The notes beneath the pieces are model-generated. The model was not told the DNA's origin. It ran no database searches and saw only the letters and a program-made list of their open reading frames with translations. Below are positions 52,645-62,328 of a DNA stretch of 64,000 nucleotides, piece after piece. The stretch lies in NCBI GenBank assembly GCA_963813525.1, contig CAWEZI010000005.1:1860001-1924000 (forward strand). The letters run 5' to 3'. The DNA is from Bog-756 sp963813525. Its GTDB lineage: Bacteria; Actinomycetota; Acidimicrobiia; Acidimicrobiales; RAAP-2. Both the position numbers and the translations under genes were made by a program. Each line of letters opens with the position of its first letter. Position 1 is the first letter of the stretch.

Positions 52645-53879
52645 CCGACGCCTTCATCCTCGGCGGCGTGCGGACGCCTTTCGCCCGCTACGGCGGGTCT
52701 CTGTCTCACTTCCGGACCGATGACCTCCTGGGGCAGACCATGGTGGCCGCTTGCACCAAGGTGGGTGTGCCACTGGAGCGGATCGAGGACATCACCGCCG
52801 GCTGCGTCAACACCGCCCACGAGGGAATGGGCGATGTCGGGCGGTGGGCCGCTCTGGCCGCTGGCTTTCCCGACTCGGTCCCTGCCGCCACTGTCAATCG
52901 GTTCTGTGCCTCGTCGCTCACCGGGGCGATCAACCTCGCCCACGCCATCCGCAGCGACGAGCTGGGCGTCGGGCTGGCCGGGGGGGTGGAGTCCATGTCC
53001 CGTTCCGGCTGGGCCCAAATGAAGGGCGATGCGCCCTTCAGCCCGCGAGGGCCGGTCCTCCTGCTCGACACCATGTGGGCCGGTGCCGGCGGCCCGCCCA
53101 ATCCGGTCCTCCTGGCCCGCAATGCCTACGTGGAGATGATCAAGACGGCCCAGAACGTGGCTGACCGCTATCACCTCACCCGGGAGGAGATCGACGCCTT
53201 TGCCCTCCGGTCCCACCAACACGCCGCCGCCGCTCGAGACTCCGGTCGGTTGGCCCTCGAGATCCATCCTGTCGAGATCCCCGCCACCAGGCACGAGCCC
53301 GGTCGCCTGTTCGAGCACGACGAGGGCATCCGCGGCGATACCTCGCTCGAACAACTGTCCGCACTCCTACCCCAACCGAACACGACCCAGATGACGGCGG
53401 GCAACTCCTCGGCGCTCAACGACGGCGCCTCGGCCATCGTCCTGGCCAGCGGTCCCGCCGCCGAGTCGCTGGGCGTTGCCCCCATGGCCCGGGTGGTGTC
53501 GTCGGCCACCTATGCCCTCGATCCGCAGTTCATGGGCATCGCTCCGGCCTTTGCCATAGCCAAGGCCCTCGATCGCGCCGGGCTGGCGCCCACCGATGTC
53601 GACGTGTGGGAGGTCCATGAGGCATTCTCCGCCCAGGCCCTCGGCGTCCTGCGGGAACTACCGAACCAGCTCGACGGTTTTGAGGTACCCGACGACCGGC
53701 TCAACCCCAACGGCGGGGCGGTGGCCATCGGCCATCCCTTCGGGGCGTCGGGGACCCGCTACGTCCTCACCCTGGCCATCGACCTTCAAGTTCGCAAGGG
53801 TCGCTACGGCGTCCTGGGCGTGTGTGTCGGATCGGGTCAGGGAGTGGCTCTCGTGATCGAGAACCCTCAAACCACTTAG
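52641..53879 (+). CDS. thiolase (acetyl-CoA acyltransferase)
   Basis: 412 residues from GTG 52641, which overlaps the OsmC stop. Family features: TVNRFCASSLTGAINLAHAI with the nucleophile Cys, GGVESMSRSGW, NSSALNDGASAIVLA, WEVHEAFSAQALG (catalytic His) and the C-terminal GGAVAIGHPFGASGTRYV and VCVGSGQG. This is the complete set for thiolase I/II-type acetyl-CoA acyltransferases. Its substrate length is unknown; it may work in fatty acid degradation with other genes outside the window. A longer frame opens at 52578 within the OsmC gene. An SSADH-type gene follows after 121 bp. Confidence 0.93.
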   Translation: MTDAFILGGVRTPFARYGGSLSHFRTDDLLGQTMVAACTKVGVPLERIEDITAGCVNTAHEGMGDVGRWAALAAGFPDSVPAATVNRFCASSLTGAINLAHAIRSDELGVGLAGGVESMSRSGWAQMKGDAPFSPRGPVLLLDTMWAGAGGPPNPVLLARNAYVEMIKTAQNVADRYHLTREEIDAFALRSHQHAAAARDSGRLALEIHPVEIPATRHEPGRLFEHDEGIRGDTSLEQLSALLPQPNTTQMTAGNSSALNDGASAIVLASGPAAESLGVAPMARVVSSATYALDPQFMGIAPAFAIAKALDRAGLAPTDVDVWEVHEAFSAQALGVLRELPNQLDGFEVPDDRLNPNGGAVAIGHPFGASGTRYVLTLAIDLQVRKGRYGVLGVCVGSGQGVALVIENPQTT

Positions 53880-54000
53880 GCACCTGAGGCTCGCCCACTG
53901 GACGTGCAGTGAGCGCAATCCTGGAGGTCTGGTCTTTTCAGCGGGCAACCGCAGCACAGCAACCTCAGCACAGAGATAGGAACTCCAGCGGGGAGGTCAC

Positions 54001-55419
54001 ATGACCGTCACCACGATTGACCCATCGACCGGACAACCACTCGACCACTACGAAGAGACGACCTCCGAGCAATTGGACTCCCTCCTCGACGAGGCCCGGT
54101 CGGCATACCTCGGTTGGCGTCAGCTGACGCCGGATCAGCGTGCCGAGGGTTTGGGCCGACTGGCCGGCGAGCTACGAAAGCGCAAGGAGGAGCTGGCCAT
54201 GCTGGCCACCCTGGAAATGGGCAAACCGCTGGTGGAGAGCCGCGCCGAGGTCGAGAAGTGCGCATTCTGTTGCGAGTGGTACGCCGACCACGCACCCAGG
54301 CTCCTCGAGCCCGAGGTGGTCCAAACCGAAGCGCTTCGGAGCCAAGTCGTTCCTCAGCCTCTGGGCGTCCTCTTCGCCATCATGCCGTGGAACTTCCCGT
54401 ACTGGCAGGTGGTGCGGGCTCTCGCCCCCGCGCTGGCCGCGGGCAACGTGGTCCTGCTCAAGCACGCCCCCTCCACGACCGGCTGCGGGCTGGCCCTGGC
54501 CGATGTCGCCCGTTCGGCTGGCTTGCCGAACGCCGTTCTTTCCGTGTTGGTGGTGAGCACCGAGCGCACGGCCGAGGTCTCAGCCACGGTGATTGAGGAC
54601 GACCGGGTAGCAGCTGTCACTCTCACCGGGTCGACGAGAGCGGGGCGATCCGTCGCCGCCGTTGCCGGTGGGGCGCTCAAGAAGACGGTCATGGAGCTCG
54701 GTGGCAGCGATCCTTTCGTGGTGCTCTCCGACGCCGATGTCGATGCTGCTGCAGCCTGGGCGGCGCGCAGTCGATTCCAGAACACCGGGCAGTCCTGTAT
54801 TGCCGCCAAACGGATTGTGGTCGAGGAGCCCGTTGCCGACGTCTTCGTCGGCAAGCTGCTCGAGCAGGTAGGCACCCTGAAGCTTGGCCCACCGACCGAG
54901 CCCGGCGTGACGGTGGGACCGCTGGCCCGCGAGGACCTGCGCGACGCCGTCGAGCGCCAGGTCCGCCAATCGGTTGACCAGGGTGCACGCATCCTGGCGG
55001 GTGGCCGGGTGCCGGACGGACCGGGCTTCTTCTACGAGCCGACGGTCCTCGATCAGGTCCGGCCGGGCATGCCGGTGCTCGAAGAGGAGGTGTTCGGCCC
55101 CGCCATCCCCGTACTGCGGGCGGGTGACCGGGCAGAGGCGCTCGAGCTCGCCAACCACAGCAGCTACGGCCTGGGCAGCGCCGTATGGACCGCTGACCTC
55201 GAACGGGGAGAGGCGTTCGCCGCCGGCATCGAAGCTGGTCATACCGCGGTGAACGGGATGACGGTGTCCGATCCCCGCCTTCCCTTCGGTGGCGTCAAGG
55301 ACTCGGGCTACGGCCGCGAGCTCTCCCAACACGGCCTGTTCGAATTCGTCAATTTCCACACCGTGGTGGTGAACACCGCTGACGGGCCACGGGGGGACCG
55401 CCGTACGGCCAGCGAATAG
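54001..55419 (+). CDS. NAD(P)-dependent aldehyde dehydrogenase (succinate-semialdehyde type)
   Basis: 472 residues. FAIMPWNFPYWQVVRALAPALAAGNVVLLKHAP (nucleotide/aldehyde site), TGSTRAGRSVAAVAG (GxTxxG-type cofactor loop), MELGGSDPFVVLSDADV (catalytic Glu) and NTGQSCIAAKRIVV (catalytic Cys) are all intact. The length and order are those of succinate-semialdehyde dehydrogenase-like enzymes. GGGGAGGTCAC before ATG 54001 is the ribosome-binding site. The preceding thiolase (same strand) may form a loose cluster for acyl or aldehyde degradation. Confidence 0.93.
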   Translation: MTVTTIDPSTGQPLDHYEETTSEQLDSLLDEARSAYLGWRQLTPDQRAEGLGRLAGELRKRKEELAMLATLEMGKPLVESRAEVEKCAFCCEWYADHAPRLLEPEVVQTEALRSQVVPQPLGVLFAIMPWNFPYWQVVRALAPALAAGNVVLLKHAPSTTGCGLALADVARSAGLPNAVLSVLVVSTERTAEVSATVIEDDRVAAVTLTGSTRAGRSVAAVAGGALKKTVMELGGSDPFVVLSDADVDAAAAWAARSRFQNTGQSCIAAKRIVVEEPVADVFVGKLLEQVGTLKLGPPTEPGVTVGPLAREDLRDAVERQVRQSVDQGARILAGGRVPDGPGFFYEPTVLDQVRPGMPVLEEEVFGPAIPVLRAGDRAEALELANHSSYGLGSAVWTADLERGEAFAAGIEAGHTAVNGMTVSDPRLPFGGVKDSGYGRELSQHGLFEFVNFHTVVVNTADGPRGDRRTASE

Positions 55420-55789
55420 GTACGTGCCGGGCACTGCAACTCCGAGTAGCAGCACCTTCTGGCCCACGTCCTGGCCTCGCTTACAAGATCTCTCAGGTCG
55501 AGTAGCGGCAGCGGGGAGCGGCTCGGTTCGATACCGGTTGTCACCCTTCACGCAACGATGAGCTTCGGATGGGACGCCAGCGCCATGCGCTGTTTCCCGG
55601 CAACTGAACGACGGGGATGGCTACGCGCGGAGCCCTGTCGCAGACCGAGATAAAGTTGGCCGGGAAGCACCGCCAACGGTGCCACGTCCCATCGGCTCGC
55701 TCGCTTTGCCGTAGCGGCTTCGTCGTCCACTGAGCATTTTGTGACCTGACCTCATTCGCGATCGGTAGTTGCACGAGAGGAGTGCGCTG
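55420..55789. other. intergenic region
   Basis: About 370 bp on the plus side between two genes. No supported frame. AACTGCACGAGAGGAG-type ribosome-binding site lies at the end. No hairpin recognised. Confidence 0.4.
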
Positions 55790-58177
55790 ATGGATCTGGC
55801 GTTCGGTGCCCTGGGCCGCTGGGTTGTCAAGTTCCGATGGCTCATCATCGCCATATGGGTCGTTGGCACGGTCTTCGCCGTCAAGTCCCTTCCCTCGCTC
55901 AGCAGCCAGGTGAACAACGACAACAGCCAGTTCCTGCCGGCGACGGCGCCGAGCAATCAAGCGGCTGTTCTGGCCCAACCCCTCATCGGCTCCTCCAGCC
56001 AATCCCCGATACCGGTGGTGGCGGTCACCTCGGATCCCCCCTTGACCACCAGCGATCAGACGTCCCTGCGCCAGCTCTCGGCGGAGCTGGGCAAGGTGCC
56101 CACCGTCGAGAGCGTCCGGTTCCTAGCTGAATCGCCCAGCCGGAACGCCGCTCAGCTACTGGTGACCTCGTCGACAGAGCCGTTTGGTCCGACCGGACCG
56201 AAGACGCTGGTCGACGATCTGCAGTCGGCTCTCGGTCGGGCTGACCTGCCACCGCACCTCCACGTCGAACTGGCCGGCGCCATCGTCACCGACGTGGCCA
56301 ACAACGCCCAGTCGAACAAGCAGGGCAATGCCATCCAACTCTTCTCGATCCTCTTCATCATCGTTCTCCTGCTGCTCATCTTCCGATCGGTGCTGGCCCC
56401 CTTTGTCACCCTCATCCCGCCCGTGTTGGTACTCGGGCTCTCCGGATCGTTCATCGGGGCCCTCGGCGCCCACGGGCTCAAGATCTCCTTCTTCACCCAG
56501 ATCCTGCTGATCGTGCTCATCCTCGGCGCCGGGACCGACTACGGGCTCTTCTTGGTCTTCCGAGTGCGCGAGGAGCTGCTGGGGGGACTGCCACCCAAGG
56601 AAGCCGTCGCCCTTGCCGTAAGCCGGGTAGGCGAGTCGATCTCTGCCTCGGCGGCCACCGTGGTGGTAGCCCTCCTCACCCTGCTGCTCGCCAGCTTCGG
56701 CATCTACCACGATCTGGGTGTGCCCCTGGCTATCGGAATCGTGGTCATGCTGGCGGCGGGCCTGACCCTTCTGCCCGCCCTACTCTCCGTGTTCGGCCGG
56801 GCCGTCTTCTGGCCGTCGAAGACGGTGCCTCGAACCCACGCCGACGGGGTCTGGGGGCGGATCGCCGGTCGTCTGGTGCAGCGCCCGGCCCTGACCTTGA
56901 CCATCGGCGTGGTCATCTTCGGTGTGCTGGCGCTGTTCGCCACAGGCTTCAAGCCGGGCGGATTCGGCGGCGACATCACCCCGCCGGCCGGCACCAACGC
57001 GGCCAAGGGCTACGCCGCCCTCGCCGCCAACTTCCCGCAAGCCAGCTCCAACCCGACCAACGTGGTCATGCAGTTTCCCAACTCGGTCTGGCAGGACCCC
57101 TCGGTCCTGGAGGAGGCGACCACGGGCCTGCGGGGTACCGGTGACTTCACCCAGCTGGCCGGTCCTCTCGATCCCAACGGCACTCCCATCACCCCTCAGC
57201 AACTGCAAGCGCTCCACGCCCAGTTGCCCCCGCCCAAAACCCTGGTCGACGCCAACCGGTTGACCCCCCCGGTGGGCATTCCCACCCCTTTGTACAACGC
57301 CTATCTGGCCACCGCCCAATACATCAGCACCGACGGGTCGACGGTCCAGTGGGAAGCCGGCCTCACAGCCGGTGATCCGAGCACGACCGCCGCCCTCAAT
57401 GCTGTGCCGGCCATCCGGACCGCCGTGGCCGGCGTGGCCCACAGAGTCGGAGCCACCGCCAACGGGGTGGCCGGTGAGGCTCCGGCTCTCTACGACGTGA
57501 GCAACATCTCTGACGGTGATCTCCGCCACATCGTCCCCGTGGCCGTGCTGGCCATCGGCATCGTGTTGGCCCTCGTCCTGCGCAGCCTGATCGCGCCGAT
57601 CTACCTCATCCTCAGCGTGGTGCTGTCCTATCTGGCTTCGCTCGGGATCTCGGTGATCATCTTCATAAAGTTCGGCAATTCGGGTGGAATCGTCTTTCTC
57701 TTACCCTTCCTGATGTTCATCTTCCTGCTGGCCCTGGGTGAGGACTACAACATCCTGGTCATGACCCGCATCCGCGAGGAGGCAAAGAAGGGCCCGTTGC
57801 GTTCGGCAGTGGTGAGGGCCGTGGGGGCCACGGGGCCGACCGTGACGTCGGCCGGTCTGGTGCTGGCGGGCACCTTTACCGTGCTGGCCGTGGTAGGCGG
57901 AAGCGGGTCGGGCAACGGTCAAATCCGTCAGATCGGCTTCGGCCTGGCCATCGGGATCCTTCTCGATACATTCGTGGTGAGGACGGTGCTCGTTCCCTCG
58001 ACCGTGGCGCTGCTCGGTCGCTGGAATTGGTGGCCTTCGGCCATGGGGCGATTGACTGCCACTGGTGGTCCGACCGACCAGGCCATCGTTCGGAGTGGGC
58101 CAGTCGGCAATAGGACCGACAGCGGTGAACCGGCACCGCGCTCAACTGATCAGGGTCAGCCCGTTCCTCCGGTGTAG
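55790..58177 (+). CDS. MMPL-family RND exporter
   Basis: About 795 residues from ATG 55790 (GAGAGGAG upstream; the frame is open to 55769). The N-terminus VKFRWLIIAIWVVGTVFAVKSLPSLSSQV starts helix 1, followed by a large outside domain, about five helices with GAGTDYGLFLVFRVREELLGG, a second outside domain and LALGEDYNILVMTRIREEAKKGP. The two TDYG/EDYN-type proton-relay motifs define MMPL/actinobacterial RND transporters that export lipids or drugs. It stands alone and ends tail-to-tail with the protease gene. A C-terminal 35-residue polar tail follows the last helix. Confidence 0.93.
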   Translation: MDLAFGALGRWVVKFRWLIIAIWVVGTVFAVKSLPSLSSQVNNDNSQFLPATAPSNQAAVLAQPLIGSSSQSPIPVVAVTSDPPLTTSDQTSLRQLSAELGKVPTVESVRFLAESPSRNAAQLLVTSSTEPFGPTGPKTLVDDLQSALGRADLPPHLHVELAGAIVTDVANNAQSNKQGNAIQLFSILFIIVLLLLIFRSVLAPFVTLIPPVLVLGLSGSFIGALGAHGLKISFFTQILLIVLILGAGTDYGLFLVFRVREELLGGLPPKEAVALAVSRVGESISASAATVVVALLTLLLASFGIYHDLGVPLAIGIVVMLAAGLTLLPALLSVFGRAVFWPSKTVPRTHADGVWGRIAGRLVQRPALTLTIGVVIFGVLALFATGFKPGGFGGDITPPAGTNAAKGYAALAANFPQASSNPTNVVMQFPNSVWQDPSVLEEATTGLRGTGDFTQLAGPLDPNGTPITPQQLQALHAQLPPPKTLVDANRLTPPVGIPTPLYNAYLATAQYISTDGSTVQWEAGLTAGDPSTTAALNAVPAIRTAVAGVAHRVGATANGVAGEAPALYDVSNISDGDLRHIVPVAVLAIGIVLALVLRSLIAPIYLILSVVLSYLASLGISVIIFIKFGNSGGIVFLLPFLMFIFLLALGEDYNILVMTRIREEAKKGPLRSAVVRAVGATGPTVTSAGLVLAGTFTVLAVVGGSGSGNGQIRQIGFGLAIGILLDTFVVRTVLVPSTVALLGRWNWWPSAMGRLTATGGPTDQAIVRSGPVGNRTDSGEPAPRSTDQGQPVPPV

Positions 58178-58184
58178 GGGAGAG

Positions 58185-58217
58185 TCGAGCCGATCCCCAG
58201 TCATCAGTCGGATCGGG
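58185..58217. terminator. possible bidirectional terminator
   Basis: CCGATCC and GGATCGG arms with a ~13-base loop lie in the 40-bp gap between the convergent exporter and protease genes. Arms are short and no T-tracts flank them. Confidence 0.3.
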
Positions 58218-59405
58218 TCAGCGATCCATGGTTGCAGCTACCGCCCCGGGGGTGGTGGCCAAGGCGCCGTAGGGGTGACCTCGATGGACGATCGGTGTAC
58301 GCAATACCCGCCCCACGTCGCCAGTCGTCAGGGTTCCGACAAGCCGCCCGCCCTCCCAGACGAGCGCACTGTGGCTCGGTAGCGACGAGAGTTGACCGAC
58401 AAGAGGAGCAAGGGCAGCCCCCGGCGAGGTCTGGGCCAGACCGGCCAGCGGCCACGCCACATCAGACGCCCTCGTCGAGCGCCACTGCTCTGCCGGGACA
58501 CGGCCGAGCTGGTCGAAGCTCAGGAGTCCGGTGACCTCGCCGTTGAGGTCCACCAGCGGGCAGCGATCGAGGTGTCCGGGGCCCATGTACCGCTGGACGA
58601 GGTCGTCGAGCGTTGCGTAGGCCGGACCGACCGCCACCACCGGATTCATCACATCGCCGACGCGCACACCATCGAGCGCCAAGGTGAGGCGCACCGCTCC
58701 GCGTTCCTGACGGCTGGCTGCGAGGACGAACCACCCGATGAGTGCGAGCCAGATGCCGTTGAGCGGGAACGCCGGAATGAAGAAGAGAGCGAAGATGCCG
58801 ATTCCGATGAGCGCAGCGCCGAAGAATCCGCCAACCCCCGCCGCCGCATCCGTGGCCCGGAGACGATCCCCCCAGTGACGCCACAGGCCGGCGCGCAGCA
58901 CCCGTCCGCCATCGAGAGGGTAGGCCGGAAGCAAGTTGAACAGCCCCAGCAGGAGGTTGGCCCCGGCCAGCCACCAGAAGGCAGTCGCCACCAGCATGGA
59001 GGCGCCCAGCACGCCGAAGCCGAGCGCCAGTAGTCCGAATGCTCCCGCCAACGAGGCGCTGGCTGCGGGACCGGCGATGGCGATGCGCAGCTCCGATCGG
59101 GCATCGGGAGCATCACCGTTCAACTTGGCCACCCCGCCGAGCGCCCACAGGACGATGCCGTCCACGGTCATCCCCCTTCTTCGTGCCACCACGGCGTGGG
59201 ACAGCTCGTGGCCGAGGAGGCTGGCCAGAAACAAGACGGCAGTGACCAGCGCCGCCGCCCAGTAGAGGCCGGCACCCAATCCGCCAACCGCGTCGCGGAA
59301 CTCCGCGGCCAGACCGAAGACGATAAAGGCCAGGATGACCCCCACACTCCAGTTCAAGCCCACCCGGGTTCGACCGACCGTGCCCAGGTGAATGTTTTCC
59401 TTCAT
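58218..59405 (-). CDS. site-2 protease family (M50) with C-terminal CBS pair
   Basis: 395 residues. Helices carry the zinc motif HELSHAVVARRRGM (HExxH, about residue 65-69) and NLLPAYPLDGGRVLRAGLW (third ligand Asp). After the last helix about 120 residues form two CBS motifs (VMNPVVAVGPAYATLDDLVQRYM and LVGTLTTGDVGRVL), as in actinobacterial Rv-type S2P proteins. It should cut membrane-bound anti-sigma factors or other proteins within the membrane, with CBS nucleotides as sensor. It differs from the M50 at 23.4 kb, which has no CBS but has LysM and a PqqD-like domain. Start ATG 59405 follows no perfect ribosome-binding site. Confidence 0.93.
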   Translation of the reverse strand: MKENIHLGTVGRTRVGLNWSVGVILAFIVFGLAAEFRDAVGGLGAGLYWAAALVTAVLFLASLLGHELSHAVVARRRGMTVDGIVLWALGGVAKLNGDAPDARSELRIAIAGPAASASLAGAFGLLALGFGVLGASMLVATAFWWLAGANLLLGLFNLLPAYPLDGGRVLRAGLWRHWGDRLRATDAAAGVGGFFGAALIGIGIFALFFIPAFPLNGIWLALIGWFVLAASRQERGAVRLTLALDGVRVGDVMNPVVAVGPAYATLDDLVQRYMGPGHLDRCPLVDLNGEVTGLLSFDQLGRVPAEQWRSTRASDVAWPLAGLAQTSPGAALAPLVGQLSSLPSHSALVWEGGRLVGTLTTGDVGRVLRTPIVHRGHPYGALATTPGAVAATMDR

Positions 59406-59596
59406 GCCACCAGCATGCCGTCGAACAATAAGGCAATCCTGTGAGATTGCTGTGAGTATGCTGTGTCCTGGGCGGCTGTCCGGATCACCAGCTATCCGTG
59501 CCCGAGTGGGCTACCGGCTGACCGGGCCCCGGACCCGCCGGTGCCCCGGAGAGTCCCGTCGCCCGGGAGGGTGAGCGCAGGGATGAACAAAGCGAG

Positions 59597-60613
59597 TCAC
59601 CGACCTGCACGATCTCGGGCTGGGTGGGCCTGACCGGCGATCACGTCGGTCACCTCGTTGAGCAACGGACGACGATCGAGGTATCGATCGAGATTCTCCT
59701 TGAACAGATCGGCCTGCCGACGGAAGCGCCCGCTACCGCCGGCCGCATTGTGCGGGGTGACACGGATCGACGGATGGGACCAGAAGGGGTGATCGCTCGG
59801 AAGCGGCTCCGTCCGGAAGACGTCCAGAACGGCGGCCGACAGGTGCCCGGAATCGAGGCTCTTGATGAGCGCATCGTCATCGACCAGTGTTCCCCGGGCC
59901 ACATTGACCAGCAGGCTGCCGGGCTTGGTCAGATTGAGGAAATCGGCGTCGACCAGGTTCTCTGTCTCTGGCGTGGCCGGGGCGGCCAGAACAATCACGT
60001 CGGCCAGTCCCACCACCTGGTCGAGCTGGTCAGGGGTGACGGTTCGCTCGGTGGGGTCGGTCGGTGACGGGTGCCGCCGGCAGCCGATCACCTTGACGCC
60101 GAACGCTCGTGCTCGATGAGCGACCTCGGTTCCGATCCCTCCCAGCCCCACGATCAACCATGTCGAGCCCGAGACCTCGTGCCAATCGTGTATCTGCCAG
60201 CGGTGCTCGAGCGCCTGGCGTCGCCACTGTTCGGCGTCCTGGAACTCGTCGAGCACCGATCGCACCACGAACTCGGCGATCGGCAAGCTATTGACATGGG
60301 CGTTGGTGATCCGAACCCCGTTGGCCACCAGCGTCCCGAACACCGGATCGTCGAAGCCTGCGCCCGGAGATTGGAACCAGGCCAGACCGACGCTCTCGAC
60401 CATGAATGAGAAGAACAACACCAGCGGGGCGCCCTCTCGGAACAGGTCGGACGTACCCCAGGCGATGTTGGGTTGCGCATCCTCCCGGGCGATCGACCGT
60501 CCGTCCGGGTCACCGAGGCTGCCGTCCTGGTTCAGCAAAAGCCAGTCGACCTCCGGACGGGAGAGGTCCGCACCGAAGGAGCGGTACGCCTCGGCCGTGA
60601 GGAGGACTTGCAC
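59597..60613 (-). CDS. D-2-hydroxyacid dehydrogenase
   Basis: 338 residues. TWLIVGLGGIGTEVAHRARAFGVKVIGC has the GxGxxG NAD loop; VNVARGTLVDDDALIKSLDSGHLSAAVLDVFRTEPLPSDHPFW and VTPHNAA (His) give the C-terminal catalytic part, including the expected Arg/Glu/His set. It should reduce a 2-keto acid or related compound. It is intact, unlike the broken one at 37.6 kb. Same strand as the SDR-AlkA-AKR group, 93 bp behind the AKR gene, so it may be a fourth operon member. Confidence 0.9.
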   Translation of the reverse strand: MQVLLTAEAYRSFGADLSRPEVDWLLLNQDGSLGDPDGRSIAREDAQPNIAWGTSDLFREGAPLVLFFSFMVESVGLAWFQSPGAGFDDPVFGTLVANGVRITNAHVNSLPIAEFVVRSVLDEFQDAEQWRRQALEHRWQIHDWHEVSGSTWLIVGLGGIGTEVAHRARAFGVKVIGCRRHPSPTDPTERTVTPDQLDQVVGLADVIVLAAPATPETENLVDADFLNLTKPGSLLVNVARGTLVDDDALIKSLDSGHLSAAVLDVFRTEPLPSDHPFWSHPSIRVTPHNAAGGSGRFRRQADLFKENLDRYLDRRPLLNEVTDVIAGQAHPARDRAGR

Positions 60614-60706
60614 CAGCCCAAGTTAATCACCGGCGTTCGTGAAGTATCTGATCGGTTGCCGATGCACCGAGCGTGAGGAGAGATCTGGGGCAACGCCGAT
60701 GGCCGG

Positions 60707-61609
60707 CTAGTGAGGCCGGCTGATGGGGAAGTGTCGGGCCAGCTCAACCCGGGCGGCGTCGTCGATACGCACGCCGGCCGATCGGATGTTCTCGGCCAGG
60801 TGCTGTCGGGTCCGGGTGCCGGGGATGAGCAGAACATTGGGTGCGAGATCGAGCAGCCAGGCCAGCGCCACCTGCGCCGGGGTGGCGCCCAGCCGGGCCC
60901 CGAGGTCGACGAGGACGGGACTGGTGAGGACGGCGTTCTGAATGCCGCGGGGCCAGCCCAACGGGCAGAACGGTACGAAGGCGATGCCCTCCGAGGTGCA
61001 GCGGTGCAGGAGCTCCAGCGAGCTCTGATCGGCCAGGTTGAACAGATTCTGCACGCACACGATGTGGGTCTGGTCGACCGCTCTGCGCAGGTGTTCCATC
61101 GATATGTTGCTCAACCCGATCCCGTCGATCAGCCCTTCGTCACGGGCCTTCACCAGAGCAGCCAGCTGCGCATCGAAGCGGTGACCCGGCCTCGATCCGT
61201 CCATGAGTCGCAGGTTCACCGCGGCCAGCCGATCCACACCCAGTGTCAACAGGTTCTCCTCGATGCCGGTGCGCAGTTGATCTGGCTCGTCGTAGGGCAG
61301 GACGGCACCCGATTCATCACGACGCGCCGCTACCTTGCTGACGATGGCCAGGTCGCTCGGGTAGGGGTAGAGCGCTTGGCGGATCACTTCGTTCACGGTG
61401 GCCGGCCCGTAGTACTGCGCCGTGTCGATGTGGTTGATCCCGCTCTCGATGGCCGCACGGAGCACGCGCACCGCTTCGTGGCGTTCTCGAGGCGGCCCGA
61501 AGACGTTGTCGCCGGCCAGTTGCATGGCGCCGTATCCGATCCGATTCACCTGGGACCGACCGAGCGCGAATGAACCGGCTGCTTCGACGTCTGATTTTGT
61601 GTCCGTCAC
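60707..61609 (-). CDS. aldo/keto reductase
   Basis: 300 residues from GTG 61609 (GGAGTAAG nearby; frame open further to 61843 inside AlkA). NRIGYGAMQLAGDNVFG, SGINHIDTAQYYGPATVNEVI (catalytic Asp and Tyr), IVSKVAARRDE (Lys) and LLDLAPNVLLIPGTRTRQHLAENI (cofactor end) follow the aldo/keto reductase (AKR) barrel. Catalytic Asp, Tyr and Lys are in order. The start is 5 bp after the AlkA stop, giving close coupling. Likely NADPH-dependent reduction of an aldehyde; substrate unknown. Confidence 0.92.
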   Translation of the reverse strand: MTDTKSDVEAAGSFALGRSQVNRIGYGAMQLAGDNVFGPPRERHEAVRVLRAAIESGINHIDTAQYYGPATVNEVIRQALYPYPSDLAIVSKVAARRDESGAVLPYDEPDQLRTGIEENLLTLGVDRLAAVNLRLMDGSRPGHRFDAQLAALVKARDEGLIDGIGLSNISMEHLRRAVDQTHIVCVQNLFNLADQSSLELLHRCTSEGIAFVPFCPLGWPRGIQNAVLTSPVLVDLGARLGATPAQVALAWLLDLAPNVLLIPGTRTRQHLAENIRSAGVRIDDAARVELARHFPISRPH

Positions 61610-61614
61610 GGGGC

Positions 61615-62328
61615 TTACTCCGAAGATTCCGTTGGCGGCCCGTCGAAGGCGGCCGAAAACAGGTAGCTGGTGGCAACACTGCGGTACGGTCGCCACTGCT
61701 CTGCGACGGCCACTACCTCGGCCTGGCTGGGGAGGTGGTCCAGCTCGTAGGCCCGCTGGATGGCCTTTCGGAGGGCGAGGTCCCCGGGCAGGACCACGTC
61801 CTCTCGTCCGAGGGCGAGGATCAACGCCCCTTGGGCTGTCCACGGGCCGATCCCGGGGATGGCCGTCAGCGCGGTGACGACGTCGTCGTCGGACAGCGTG
61901 CTCAGAGTTGTGGGGTCCAATCGACCGTCGGCGAAGTGCTCGGCCAGGTCGCGCAGGGTGGCCACCTTGCGCCAGGACAGACCAGCCTGGCGCAGACTGT
62001 CCTGTGGCACCTCGAGCAGGTCGGCCGGGGACGGAAGATGACCACCGAAGAGCGTCTCGATGCGCCCCAGGGTTCGGCGGGTGGCGGCCACCGATAGCTG
62101 TTGGCCCGTGACCTGGAACAGCAGGGCGCCAAACAGGTCCATGGCCGGGAGTTCAGCCAGCCACCCCTGGGGGTCGAAGGTAGGCCGGGCGTCGATGATC
62201 CGGGCCAGAACGGGGTCGGCCTTACGGAGGTGGGAGCGGGCCCGGTCGAGCGCCGTCTCGCCTGGGGGCCCGCCCGGAGTCCGATGCGGCCGGTTGGCCG
62301 ACTGCTGGCCGGCTCGATCAGGTGCCAT
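61615..62328 (-). CDS. DNA-3-methyladenine glycosylase II-like (AlkA/HhH-GPD)
   Basis: About 237 residues from ATG 62328, which overlaps the SDR stop by 11 bp. LFGALLFQVTGQQLSVAATRRTLGR and the helix-hairpin-helix GPD element LTAIPGIGPWTAQGALILALGREDVVLPGDLALRKAI include the catalytic Asp. It should remove alkylated bases from DNA. A longer frame to 62370 lies inside the SDR gene. Its pairing with an SDR and AKR under a MarR-type regulator suggests a response to an electrophilic or alkylating stress. Confidence 0.92.
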   Translation of the reverse strand: MAPDRAGQQSANRPHRTPGGPPGETALDRARSHLRKADPVLARIIDARPTFDPQGWLAELPAMDLFGALLFQVTGQQLSVAATRRTLGRIETLFGGHLPSPADLLEVPQDSLRQAGLSWRKVATLRDLAEHFADGRLDPTTLSTLSDDDVVTALTAIPGIGPWTAQGALILALGREDVVLPGDLALRKAIQRAYELDHLPSQAEVVAVAEQWRPYRSVATSYLFSAAFDGPPTESSE

